DNA of 42,391 bases from Oscillospiraceae bacterium (lineage in GTDB: Bacteria; Bacillota; Clostridia; Oscillospirales; Ruminococcaceae), in NCBI GenBank assembly GCA_017540225.1, contig JAFYBM010000089.1:1-42391 (forward strand), given 5' to 3'. Shown in pieces: positions 7,483-15,830 of the stretch. Numbering within the stretch: the stretch's first letter is position 1; each line of letters starts with the position of its first letter. The position numbers were made by a program, and so were the translations under genes. The notes below the pieces were generated by a model that searched no databases, was not told the origin of the DNA, and worked only from the letters and a program-made list of their open reading frames with translations.

Positions 7483-7957
7483 CGGCCGCCACCTCCTCAT
7501 CATGATCCGTCTGCAAGGCACGCAGCAGTGCGGCAGCCGCCGCGGAATGATCGGCGGCATCGGCGCATTCGCGCAGTTTTTCCATTGCAGCGAGCCTGTC
7601 AGCGAGCTTGATCTCCACACCGTTTTTGTCCCGTCTGATGCAGGTCACATGAAACAGATCAAGCCTTTGCAGCATTTCATCGGAGATTTCATCCGAAAAA
7701 GCGAGTCTTGCCGCATCATTTGCGTCACCGAACGCAAGCCTTGCCAGCCCTGCCGTAACGAGGGCCTGCACCGGGATCGGGGGCGCCTGTGCCAGCTTGC
7801 CGAGCAAACGCCTGCAATAGGCCTCATGCAGCATATCCATACCGTCCGCTTCGGCAGAATCCGGCGGACAGCCGGCGCGCAGCGCCGCCTCCTTCACATT
7901 TCCGAGCATCAGAAACCACCTGCAAAACGCAGCGCGTTTCCCTTTGAGCCTGTCCAT
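7436..7957 (-). CDS. Phage terminase small subunit
   Basis: 173 residues from ATG 7957, beginning MDRLKGKRAAFCRWFLMLGN and then VKEAALRAGCPPDSAE, which matches the N-terminal helix-turn-helix of Terminase_2-type small subunits (the usual form is FC..YL...N...AA..AG). The remaining part is helical and ends in an acidic, alanine-rich tail. The small subunit selects the DNA to be packaged and recruits the large subunit. A longer in-frame TTG start at 8038 is possible but would overlap the upstream hairpin. An AAAGGCGG lies 12 bases before the ATG, rather far. It is the first gene of the cassette. Confidence 0.78.
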   Translation of the reverse strand: MDRLKGKRAAFCRWFLMLGNVKEAALRAGCPPDSAEADGMDMLHEAYCRRLLGKLAQAPPIPVQALVTAGLARLAFGDANDAARLAFSDEISDEMLQRLDLFHVTCIRRDKNGVEIKLADRLAAMEKLRECADAADHSAAAAALLRALQTDHDEEVAADDAADAERAVFSETA

Positions 7958-8037
7958 ATCGCATCGACCGCCTTTCAAAAGGTATTCCGGATAACGTCTT
8001 TGGGAGCAGCCGCTATCCGTCAATAGTTCCAAAAGCA

Positions 8038-8067
8038 AAAAAGTTGTACGTTTGCGTACAACTTTTT
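8038..8067 (-). terminator. Perfect 13-bp inverted repeat before the phage cassette
   Basis: AAAAAGTTGTACG (8038-8050), a four-base loop and CGTACAACTTTTT (8055-8067). Read on the minus strand the stem is followed by six Ts (then GC and four more Ts), a good intrinsic terminator located 80 bases upstream of the small terminase gene; on the plus strand it ends in five Ts. It may insulate the cassette from transcription coming from the right, or act as an attenuator of a cassette leader. I saw no convincing minus-strand promoter on either side of it. Confidence 0.72.
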
Positions 8068-8195
8068 GAAAAATAATTTTGATAAAACTTTTATATGTGC
8101 AGAAATCTGCTCATACCGTATCCGGAAGCACGATACTGAGAACAAACCATATCGAAGTGAAAATGCAGTTGCCGCGAAAATTTCTCCCGAACCTA

Positions 8196-8224
8196 TTGAC
8201 AAAACAGACATTATATAGTAAAAT
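8196..8224 (+). promoter_or_regulatory. Promoter of secA
   Basis: TTGACA (8196-8201), 17-base spacer, TAAAAT (8219-8224) on the plus strand, followed by an 85-base leader. The leader can close on itself: GGAGT at about 8234 pairs with ACTCC at about 8280, with an inner GC-rich hairpin, just upstream of the AAAAGGCGG ribosome binding site. Confidence 0.85.
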
Positions 8225-8312
8225 AACTATGTATGGAGTGAAAGCAAGCGGCGCAGTGCGCCTTTGCGCTGTCTTCGGATGACTCCAGATTATTTGAAAA
8301 GGCGGTTATGCA

Positions 8313-11057
8313 ATGAGTTTTATCGACAGGATCTTCGGCTCGTACAGTGAGAAGGAGCTTGCGAAAATCGAACCGATCAAGAAGAAGGTGCTTGATCTCG
8401 ATGAAGAATATAAAGGGCTTTCTGATGCTGCGCTGAAGGCGAAGACCACAGAATTCCGTGAGCGCCTCGCAAACGGCGAAACACTGGATGATATTATGGT
8501 AGAAGCACTGGCGACAGTCCGTGAGGCGGCAGACCGTATCCTCGGAAAAAAGCCGTTTCCGGTGCAGATTATCGGTGCGATTGTGCTGCATCAGGGCAGA
8601 ATCGCAGAAATGCGCACCGGTGAAGGTAAAACACTGGTTGCCTGTGTCGCATCCTACCTGAACGGACTTGCCGGAAACGGCGTTCATGTCGTTACGGTCA
8701 ACGATTATCTCGCAAAAACGCAGTCTGACGAAATGGGCAAGGTGCTGCGGTTCCTCGGCCTGACAGTCGGCTGTATCATCCACGAGCTGAACAACGATCA
8801 GCGCCGTGCCGCATATGCCTGCGATGTCACATACGGTACAAACAATGAGATGGGCTTTGACTATCTGCGTGACAACATGGTCATTTATAAGAAGGACCGT
8901 GTGCAGCGCGCCCCGAATTTTGCAATCGTGGATGAGGTTGACTCGATCCTGATTGATGAAGCAAGAACACCGCTGATTATCTCCGGCAGAGGCGATAAGT
9001 CTACTGATCTTTATGAGCAGGCGGATAAATTCGCCCGCACCCTGACACCGGTCACGGTCGTTGAGACTGATGACAAGGAGGATCAGGATGAGGCCTTTGA
9101 GGATGCGGATTACATCATTGACGAAAAGGCCAAGACCGCGACGATCACGCGCCGCGGCGTCAAGAAGGCCGAGAGCTATTTTCATGTTGAAAACCTCATG
9201 GACATGGAAAATATGACGCTGCTGCACCATATCAATCAGGCGATCAAGGCGCACGGCATCATGCATCTTGATACCGATTACGTCATCAAGGATGATGAGA
9301 TCATCATTGTCGATGAGAATACCGGCCGTATGATGATGGGCAGACGCTATAATGACGGTCTGCATCAGGCAATTGAGGCCAAGGAGGGCGTCAAGGTCAA
9401 GCATGAATCCAAGACACTTGCGACCGTTACCTTCCAGAATTACTTCCGTCTGTATAAAAAGCTCTCCGGCATGACCGGTACGGCCATGACCGAGGAAGAC
9501 GAATTCCGTGAGATCTACAAGCTGGATGTTATCTCGATCCCGACGAACAAGCCGGTAATCCGTATCGACCAGCCTGACCTGATCTTCCGCACGGAAAAGG
9601 CGAAATACGCCGCGATCATCAACCAGATCATCGAATGCCACGACAAGGGACAGCCTGTTCTGGTCGGTACGGTTTCGATTGATAAATCCGAAAAGCTCTC
9701 CGATATGCTCAAGCGCCGCGGCATCAAGCACGAGGTGCTGAATGCGAAATATCACGCCAAGGAAGCTGAAATCGTTGCGCAGGCCGGAAAGCTCGGCGCC
9801 GTGACGATTGCAACGAACATGACCGGCCGTGGTACGGACATCATGCTCGGCGGTAACGCGGAATTTCTTGCAAAAGCAGAAATGCGCAAGCGTGAAATTC
9901 CGGAGGAGATCATTACGGAGGCTGTCGGCTATGCCGACACCAGCGATGAGGAAATCCTTGCCGCACGCGAGGTCTATCGCTCGCTGTACGATAAATTCAA
10001 CGAGGAAGTCAAGGAAAAGGCTGTCGATGTCAAGAAAGCCGGCGGCCTGTATATTCTCGGTACGGAGCGGCATGAGTCCCGCCGTATCGACAATCAGCTC
10101 CGCGGCCGTTCCGGCCGTCAGGGCGATGAGGGCGAAAGCCGCGTCTTCCTTTCCGTTGAGGACGATCTGATGCGTATTTTCGCGGGCGACCGTCTGGAAA
10201 AAATGATGGCGCGTCTCAATGTGGATGAAGATATGCCGATTGAGAGCAAGCTGATGTCCAATGTCATCGAATCCTGTCAGAAAAAGGTCGAGGGTATGCA
10301 CTTTGCAACCCGTAAGAACGTTCTGAACTATGATGATGTTATGAACACGCAGCGTGAGATCATCTACGGTCAGCGCAGTCAGGTGCTTGACGGTCAGGAT
10401 CTTCATGCATATATCGTTGACATGATCAAGGAGCTGATCCGCACAACGGTCACGACCTATCTTGCGGATGAGGGCGACAAGGCAAACTGGAATCTGATCG
10501 GCCTGCGCGAATATTTCATGGACTGGATCACGGTTCCGGAGGATTTCGAGTGGGATGAACAGAAGCTCAATCAGACTGAGCGCGAGGATATTATCAAGAT
10601 GCTGACAGACCGCACGCTTGCTGTTTATCAGATGCGAGAGAATTCCATCGGTCATGATGAGCTGCGTGAGCTGGAGCGCGTTGTGCTGCTGAAGGTCGTG
10701 GATACCAAGTGGATGGCACATATCGACGATATGGATGAGCTGAAGCGCGGCATGGGTCTGCGCGGCTATGCACAGAAGAATCCGGTCGTTGAGTATCGCT
10801 ATGAAGGCTTTGAAATGTTCGATGCGATGGTCGAGGCGATCCGCGAGGATACCGTTCGTCTGCTTCTGACGATCAAGCTGGCGGAGAACAGAGCGCCGGA
10901 GCGCGAGCAGGTCGCAAAGCCGGATGCACCGAATGCAGGTGCGGGTGACGGCAGCTTCACGCAGCAGGCAACCGCAAAGAAAAAGGTCGGCCCGAATGAG
11001 CCTTGTCCCTGCGGCAGCGGCAAGAAATATAAGTATTGCTGCGGCATGAAAAAATAA
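8313..11057 (+). CDS. secA: Preprotein translocase ATPase SecA
   Basis: 914 residues, start ATG at 8313 after AAAAGGCGGTTATGCA. SecA drives export of unfolded preproteins through SecYEG. Visible features: Walker A MRTGEGKT at about 100-107, the DEVD Walker B at about 207-210, the preprotein cross-linking region, YIIDEKAKTATITRRGVKKA, the second helicase motifs ATNMTGRGTDIMLGG and GLYILGTERHESRRIDNQLR followed by GRSGRQGD, the helical scaffold, and the C-terminal zinc motif CPCGSGKKYKYCCG for SecB/ribosome contact. Length is typical. It is the single-gene transcription unit that flanks the phage cassette on the right and would handle the signal-peptide proteins in this window. Confidence 0.97.
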   Translation: MSFIDRIFGSYSEKELAKIEPIKKKVLDLDEEYKGLSDAALKAKTTEFRERLANGETLDDIMVEALATVREAADRILGKKPFPVQIIGAIVLHQGRIAEMRTGEGKTLVACVASYLNGLAGNGVHVVTVNDYLAKTQSDEMGKVLRFLGLTVGCIIHELNNDQRRAAYACDVTYGTNNEMGFDYLRDNMVIYKKDRVQRAPNFAIVDEVDSILIDEARTPLIISGRGDKSTDLYEQADKFARTLTPVTVVETDDKEDQDEAFEDADYIIDEKAKTATITRRGVKKAESYFHVENLMDMENMTLLHHINQAIKAHGIMHLDTDYVIKDDEIIIVDENTGRMMMGRRYNDGLHQAIEAKEGVKVKHESKTLATVTFQNYFRLYKKLSGMTGTAMTEEDEFREIYKLDVISIPTNKPVIRIDQPDLIFRTEKAKYAAIINQIIECHDKGQPVLVGTVSIDKSEKLSDMLKRRGIKHEVLNAKYHAKEAEIVAQAGKLGAVTIATNMTGRGTDIMLGGNAEFLAKAEMRKREIPEEIITEAVGYADTSDEEILAAREVYRSLYDKFNEEVKEKAVDVKKAGGLYILGTERHESRRIDNQLRGRSGRQGDEGESRVFLSVEDDLMRIFAGDRLEKMMARLNVDEDMPIESKLMSNVIESCQKKVEGMHFATRKNVLNYDDVMNTQREIIYGQRSQVLDGQDLHAYIVDMIKELIRTTVTTYLADEGDKANWNLIGLREYFMDWITVPEDFEWDEQKLNQTEREDIIKMLTDRTLAVYQMRENSIGHDELRELERVVLLKVVDTKWMAHIDDMDELKRGMGLRGYAQKNPVVEYRYEGFEMFDAMVEAIREDTVRLLLTIKLAENRAPEREQVAKPDAPNAGAGDGSFTQQATAKKKVGPNEPCPCGSGKKYKYCCGMKK

Positions 11058-11258
11058 CGGTACGGTTTCGCATCACGGAGCGATTCTGCACGGGGTGCTT
11101 GCATGATGCGGATTGCGGAACGGGGATGCCTCAAACAAAAATACGGCGTTCCCGTGTGCAGGCAAAGCTGCACACAAAGGCTGCGGAGCAGATCCGCAGA
11201 AATCAGGGGATCTAAAAATGAAAACCGGCGTACAGCCAGAAAATTAAGGGAGGATTTT
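11058..11258 (+). promoter_or_regulatory. Structured 5' region of the GH9 gene
   Basis: The 201 bases between secA and the cellulase gene hold two consecutive perfect hairpins: GTGTGCAG-GCAAAG-CTGCACAC at about 11153-11174 and CTGCGGA-GCAGA-TCCGCAG at about 11181-11199, followed by GGGAGG before the start. Neither has a T run. I found no consensus promoter and no clear secA terminator. It may be a regulated leader, but it does not match the riboswitch families that I can recall (see rejected items). Confidence 0.4.
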
Positions 11259-14027
11259 ATGAAACATCCAAAGTACATCCTGAAATCCGGCCTTTGCATC
11301 TGCCTTTCGGTCCTGATGACCGGACTCTGCATGATACAGGCAGGCGCAACAGCAGGCGAGGATCCCGGCAAGGTTGAGGACAGCGAGAAGACATTTCCGG
11401 ATCCGGACTCATTTTCCTATGACGACGTAGAGGTCAATTTTGCAAAGGGAATGCAGTATACGCTGACCTTCTATGATGCCAACAAGTGCGGCAAGCGCAC
11501 CGGCGTGCTGGAATGGCGCGGCGACTGCCACATGGAGGATGAGAAAATTCCGCTGAAACAGTACGGCGAGGACTTCAAGGGCATCAATCTGCCGGACAGC
11601 TGGATCGAGGAGCACAGAGATGAGCTTGATCCGGACGGCGACGGCTGCCTTGACTGCGAGGGCGGTATGCATGACGCCGGTGACCATGTGAAATTCGGTC
11701 TGCCGGGCACTTATGCTGCTTCGACACTCGGCTGGGGCTATTATGAATTCCGCGAAGCCTATGAAAAGACCGGAAACGCAGAGCATATGGAGAATATCCT
11801 GCACGCTTTCTGCGATTTCTATCTGAAAGCGCTTTACTACGATAAGGACGGCAAGCTGCTTGCCTATGTCTATCAGGTCGGTGAGGGTAATATCGACCAT
11901 AACTACTGGCTCTGTCCGGATCTTCAGGGTGAGCATCTGCTCGACTTTGCAAGACCCGCCTATCTCTGCACAGAGAAAAATGTGTTCAAAGGCGGCGACT
12001 CTGTCGGCGCTGCCGAATCCAAGATCAAGGATCCCGAATCCAATGAAGCAAAGGCCAAGGCAAAGCAGACCGATTCCCGTGCATCCGATATGTGTGCGGG
12101 TGCAGCGGCCGCGCTTGCAGTCAATTACCTGAACTTCAAGGACACCGATCCGACCTATGCAAAAAAATGCCTCAAGGGCGCAAAGGATCTCTATGAGATG
12201 GCAGTTGCATCCCATGAGGAGGGCGAGGACAACAAGGTTCTGACACGCGGCTATGACGGCGGCTTCTATGAGTCAAGCTATGACTTTGATGAGCTTTCAT
12301 GGGCGGCTGTCTGGCTGTATTACTGCGACTGCGACGGTGATATTTCCGTCCGCAATCAGGAATCCTACGAACATTATATTGAACCGATCATTGCAGTGGA
12401 TGAATCCGTTACCTATGACAACGGCGGTCATCCCTATACCGGCTATTTCAAGCGTATCATGAAGGATACCAACAACTGCTGGAACAATATCTGGGTTCAC
12501 TGCTGGGATACTGTCTGGGGCGGCGTGTTCGCAAAGCTCGCACCTGTCACCAATACCGAGCGTGACTGGTATATCTTCCGCTGGAACTGCGAATTCTGGT
12601 CCGGCATCACCCATCTGGATCCGGGTCTGGTCGATACCATCTGGAACAAGGAATTTGAGTGGGATACACAGCCCGCAAAGCCGGAAGCGACCGACTTCCT
12701 TTCCTGTTCGCCGGCAGGCTTTGCCGTCCTGAATGAATACGGTTCTGCGCGTTACAACACCGCCGGTGAGCTTTGCTGCCTTGTTTACGCGAAGGAAGCA
12801 AAAGACCACGAAAAGGCTAATGATCCGCTGCGCTTTGCAAAGTGGGCAAAGGGTCAGATGGAATACATCATGGGCAAAAACCCGATGAACCGTCCGTATA
12901 TCGTCGGCTGGTCTCCGACAGCCGCATCGCATCCGCATCACCGTGCAGCACACGGCTCCAAGGATCTGAATATGGATCATCCGGCGGATCAGGTACACGT
13001 TCTCTGGGGCGCACTGGTCGGCGGACCGGATTCCGGCGACTGGCACCGTGATATTACGAAGGACTATGTTTACAACGAGGTTGCCGTTGACTATAATGCA
13101 GCCGTTGTCGGCGCCTGCGCAGGTCTGTACTATTTCTTCGGTGATGACACCATGAAGAATCAGGAAAACTTCCCGCCTCCGGAATCCAGCTACAAGACAC
13201 CGGAGCAGCTGCGTGAATTTATCCTGACAGCCGCAGTCGGACAGGATAACAACCGCAGCACGCAGGTTCTGATCGCATTCACAAACGAGACTCTGCTGCC
13301 GCCGCGTTATCTGAACGAGGTTAAGCTGCGCTATTATTTCAATATTTCCGAGCTGATTGCAGAGGGACAGACGATCGATGACATCAATGTTGAAATGCAG
13401 TATGACAAGATGGCCGCAAATTCGCAGAACGAGTATCAGGTTAAGACAGAGCTGGTTCAGTATAACGATGACGGCGACTGCTATCTCGAAATGACATGGC
13501 CTGATTTCAAATTCTACGGCGAAATGGATTATCAGTTTGCGATCGTGGCGCCGAAGCTCGCGGTCAAACAGACTGAAACTGAGGATGGCATAAAGGAAGA
13601 ACACGTTGCGATCTGGGATTCCTCCAATGACTACAGCCGCAAGGGAATGGTCACTGAGGAAGAACTGGGCAAATCGCTGAATGAGTGTCCGCAGGAATTC
13701 AACGGCATTGAAATGTGCGTGGACGGCAAGCACGTCTGGGGCGAAGGTCCTGAGGGCGCGCCGGCCTTTGGCGAAGCCGCATCTGAGAATGACAAACCGG
13801 AGTCTACCGGCACAAGGCTTTACGGCGATGTCAACTGCGATAAGCTGGTTGATGTCACGGATGCTGTGCTGCTGGCTCGCTACAATGTCGGCGATAAGGT
13901 CATTGTTACGGAGGCAGGCCTTGACAATGCCGATACGAAGCGTGACGGAAATCTCGATGCCGACGATGTGATTTATATTGTTCGATATGTTGTCGGATTC
14001 TTACAGCTCTCCGATCTCGGTAAATAA
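11259..14027 (+). CDS. Cellulosomal endoglucanase: GH9 + CBM3 + type I dockerin
   Basis: 922 residues from ATG 11259 (AAGGGAGGATTTT upstream). An N-terminal signal peptide (MKHPKYILKSGLCICLSVLM then TGLCMIQAGATA) leads to a GH9 catalytic domain (about 55-630): the DAGDH motif at 139-143, HPHHR at about 558-562, and the proton donor Glu at about 607 in NEVAVDYNAA. All catalytic residues are present, so a cellulose-cleaving inverting enzyme is expected. Next comes a CBM3-like module (about 650-800; KLRYYFNISE, YLEMTWPDF), as in processive theme B GH9 endoglucanases. The C-terminus is a dockerin with two calcium loops (GDVNCDKLVDVTDAVLLARY and NADTKRDGNLDADDVIYIVR), for attachment to scaffoldin cohesins. 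An acidic DPDGDGCLDCEGG insert precedes DAGDH, replacing the usual GGWYDAGDH context. Confidence 0.93.
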   Translation: MKHPKYILKSGLCICLSVLMTGLCMIQAGATAGEDPGKVEDSEKTFPDPDSFSYDDVEVNFAKGMQYTLTFYDANKCGKRTGVLEWRGDCHMEDEKIPLKQYGEDFKGINLPDSWIEEHRDELDPDGDGCLDCEGGMHDAGDHVKFGLPGTYAASTLGWGYYEFREAYEKTGNAEHMENILHAFCDFYLKALYYDKDGKLLAYVYQVGEGNIDHNYWLCPDLQGEHLLDFARPAYLCTEKNVFKGGDSVGAAESKIKDPESNEAKAKAKQTDSRASDMCAGAAAALAVNYLNFKDTDPTYAKKCLKGAKDLYEMAVASHEEGEDNKVLTRGYDGGFYESSYDFDELSWAAVWLYYCDCDGDISVRNQESYEHYIEPIIAVDESVTYDNGGHPYTGYFKRIMKDTNNCWNNIWVHCWDTVWGGVFAKLAPVTNTERDWYIFRWNCEFWSGITHLDPGLVDTIWNKEFEWDTQPAKPEATDFLSCSPAGFAVLNEYGSARYNTAGELCCLVYAKEAKDHEKANDPLRFAKWAKGQMEYIMGKNPMNRPYIVGWSPTAASHPHHRAAHGSKDLNMDHPADQVHVLWGALVGGPDSGDWHRDITKDYVYNEVAVDYNAAVVGACAGLYYFFGDDTMKNQENFPPPESSYKTPEQLREFILTAAVGQDNNRSTQVLIAFTNETLLPPRYLNEVKLRYYFNISELIAEGQTIDDINVEMQYDKMAANSQNEYQVKTELVQYNDDGDCYLEMTWPDFKFYGEMDYQFAIVAPKLAVKQTETEDGIKEEHVAIWDSSNDYSRKGMVTEEELGKSLNECPQEFNGIEMCVDGKHVWGEGPEGAPAFGEAASENDKPESTGTRLYGDVNCDKLVDVTDAVLLARYNVGDKVIVTEAGLDNADTKRDGNLDADDVIYIVRYVVGFLQLSDLGK

Positions 14028-14031
14028 TCCG

Positions 14032-14069
14032 TCAGCGGTGTATCTGAGAGGATACACCGCTGATTTTTT
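14032..14069 (+). terminator. Terminator of the GH9 gene
   Basis: TCAGCGGTGTATC, a short loop and GATACACCGCTGA followed by six Ts. It starts five bases after the GH9 stop codon. The rarA ribosome binding site follows almost immediately, which leaves little room for a separate rarA promoter, so some readthrough probably feeds rarA. Confidence 0.92.
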
Positions 14070-14089
14070 CCATGAAAGGCTGTGATTAC

Positions 14090-15352
14090 ATGATTCCGCT
14101 TGCAGAACGTCTCCGCCCGCAGACCTTGGATGATATGGTCGGGCAGCCGCATTTGTTCGGGCAGGGGAGACCGATGCGCCGCATCATTGAATCCGGACAG
14201 GTGCCGAATATGATCTTTTACGGCCCGTCCGGTGTCGGCAAAACAACGCTTGCACGCATGATCGCGGATCAAACCGATATGTCCCTGCACAAGCTCAACG
14301 GAACAACCGCATCTGTCGGTGATATACGGGATATTTTGCAGGAGAGCAATTCGCTTTTCGGGATGCACGGTGTGCTGCTGTATCTCGATGAGATTCAGTA
14401 TCTCAACAAAAAGCAGCAGCAAAGTCTGCTCGAATACATCGAAAACGGCAGCGTAACGCTTATCGCTTCAACGACGGAAAACCCGTATTTTGCCGTATTC
14501 AATGCGATTATCAGCCGTGCGACCGTGTTTGAGTTCAAGCCGGTGACGCAGGAGCAGATGAAGCCGGCCATTGAGCGCGCATATCGGTTTCTGGAAGGTG
14601 AGCAGGGGAAACCCATACGGTATACGCCGGAGATTGTTTCGTATATTTCGGCGGGCTGCGGCGGCGATGTGCGCAAGGCGGTCAATACGGTTGAGCTTTC
14701 GGTGCTTGCGGGTGTGCAGAGCGAAGACGGCATTGACATTACGCTTGACGCCGTACAGGCGCTGACGCAGCGCAGCAATATGCGCTATGACCGTGACGGC
14801 GACCAGCATTTCGACCTGCTCTCGGCACTGCATAAATCCGTGCGCGGCTCAGACGAAAATGCAGCGATCCATTATGCGGCGCGGCTGATGGAGGCGGGCG
14901 ACCTGCTGCCGCTCTGCCGGCGTCTGCTCTGCATAGCGAATGAGGACATCGGGCTTGCGTATCCGATGGTGATTCCGATTGTCAAGGCGGCGGTCGATAC
15001 GGCCTTGCAGCTCGGGATGCCGGAGGCGCGGCTGCCGCTGGCAAATGCGGTGATTCTTCTTGCAACTGCGCCGAAATCGAACAGTGCATATCTTGCGGTC
15101 GATGCGGCATTGGCAGATGTACGCGCAGGGCTTTCGGGTGATTTCCCGCGGGCGCTGCAAAATGTCCATTTCGACGGCGCAGACGTCAAAAACAAGGGGC
15201 AGCATTATCTCTATCCGCATGATTACCCGAATCACTGGGTGCAGCAGCAATATCTGCCGGACACGCTCAAAGACCGCGTCTACTACCGTCCGCAGGAAAA
15301 CAAGGCCGAGCAGGCCGCAAAAGCCTACTGGCAAAATATAAAAAAGCCTTAA
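14090..15352 (+). CDS. rarA: Replication-associated recombination protein A (AAA+ ATPase)
   Basis: 420 residues from ATG 14090 (GAAAGG ten bases upstream); an earlier in-frame ATG at 14072 lies in the terminator T run and lacks a binding site. Starts MIPLAERLRPQTLDDMVGQP, typical of RarA/MgsA. Walker A GPSGVGKTT at about 45-53, Walker B LYLDEIQYL at about 97-105, sensor 1 STTENP, sensor 2 GGDVRKAVN, and the C-terminal tetramerisation region (AGDLLPLCRRLLCIANEDIG; KNKGQHYLYPHDYPNHWVQQ). The protein acts on stalled replication forks and single-stranded DNA ends. Length and motif set are normal. Confidence 0.94.
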   Translation: MIPLAERLRPQTLDDMVGQPHLFGQGRPMRRIIESGQVPNMIFYGPSGVGKTTLARMIADQTDMSLHKLNGTTASVGDIRDILQESNSLFGMHGVLLYLDEIQYLNKKQQQSLLEYIENGSVTLIASTTENPYFAVFNAIISRATVFEFKPVTQEQMKPAIERAYRFLEGEQGKPIRYTPEIVSYISAGCGGDVRKAVNTVELSVLAGVQSEDGIDITLDAVQALTQRSNMRYDRDGDQHFDLLSALHKSVRGSDENAAIHYAARLMEAGDLLPLCRRLLCIANEDIGLAYPMVIPIVKAAVDTALQLGMPEARLPLANAVILLATAPKSNSAYLAVDAALADVRAGLSGDFPRALQNVHFDGADVKNKGQHYLYPHDYPNHWVQQQYLPDTLKDRVYYRPQENKAEQAAKAYWQNIKKP

Positions 15353-15360
15353 AACAGACA

Positions 15361-15391
15361 AACCGGCAGGGGAGACCCTGCCGGTTTTTTG
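15361..15391 (+). terminator. Terminator of rarA, shared with the convergent gene
   Basis: AACCGGCAGGG-GAGA-CCCTGCCGGTT followed by six Ts on the plus strand, nine bases after the rarA stop. On the minus strand the stem is followed by TTGTCTG, weaker, but it may also stop the convergent tautomerase transcript. Confidence 0.93.
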
Positions 15392-15428
15392 CTGCAGTAT
15401 ATCTGTATGAAACGGATTTATCTTCCGC

Positions 15429-15770
15429 TCAGAAGTTTCCGCCGTTCCAGCCCCAGTCATTCGTTGCGGCATAGCTGACATAGATTCTGTCAGACGAAAT
15501 CCCGAGCGAATCTGTGAGAATGCCCGTGATATGCGCGGTCAGCGTATCCAGTGCATTGGACGATGCAGAGCCGTAAATGCTGACGGAAACCATTGCAGCG
15601 GGTTCATCACTGCCTTTGAAATACAGCTTTTTACCGTCCTCGATACAGACCATCAGCCAGCTCTCGGATTTCCCGGGAATCGCTGTGATTGCCTGACCAA
15701 GCTGCGATTTGATCTGATCCGCCTGGTCGGCAGAAATCTGATTGTTGGTTTTGACATTGATAAACGGCAT
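15429..15770 (-). CDS. MIF-like tautomerase
   Basis: 113 residues, start ATG 15770 with AGGAGGAATTATC. The protein begins MPFINVKTN, so Pro would be the N-terminal residue after Met removal, the catalytic base of the macrophage migration inhibitory factor / tautomerase superfamily. It continues with SWLMVCIEDGKKLYFKG, a Ser-Ile-Tyr-Gly strand at about 65-69, ITGILTDSLGISSDRIYVSY and WGWNGGNF at the end, matching the full MIF fold (length about 114). It could act as a phenylpyruvate-type tautomerase; the substrate is unknown. It lies 60 bases downstream of ktrA on the same strand; a stem with GACGGAA arms (about 15800-15826) lies between them, so it may be a separate or partly coupled gene. 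Confidence 0.83.
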   Translation of the reverse strand: MPFINVKTNNQISADQADQIKSQLGQAITAIPGKSESWLMVCIEDGKKLYFKGSDEPAAMVSVSIYGSASSNALDTLTAHITGILTDSLGISSDRIYVSYAATNDWGWNGGNF

Positions 15771-15830
15771 GATAATTCCTCCTAAAGATGATTCAGAGTC
15801 AGACGGAAGCAGCGGGTTTGCTGCATTCCG

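Noticed and set aside
8020..8211. 63-codon minus-strand frame between secA and the cassette
   Set aside because: Runs through the palindromic terminator, has no ribosome binding site and no coding-like pattern.
8211..10721. 836-codon frame on the minus strand opposite secA
   Set aside because: It is the codon-complement shadow of secA; no ribosome binding site, His/Ile/Leu-biased composition, no recognisable domain.
11120..11220. c-di-GMP (GEMM) riboswitch before the GH9 gene
   Set aside because: GGCAAAG and ACAAAGGC recall parts of the consensus, but GCAAAG is the loop of a perfect hairpin and the required tandem stem arrangement and tetraloop receptor are absent.
12297..13733. 478-codon minus-strand frame opposite the GH9 gene
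   Set aside because: Shadow of a real gene with all catalytic motifs on the plus strand; composition biased and no start signals.
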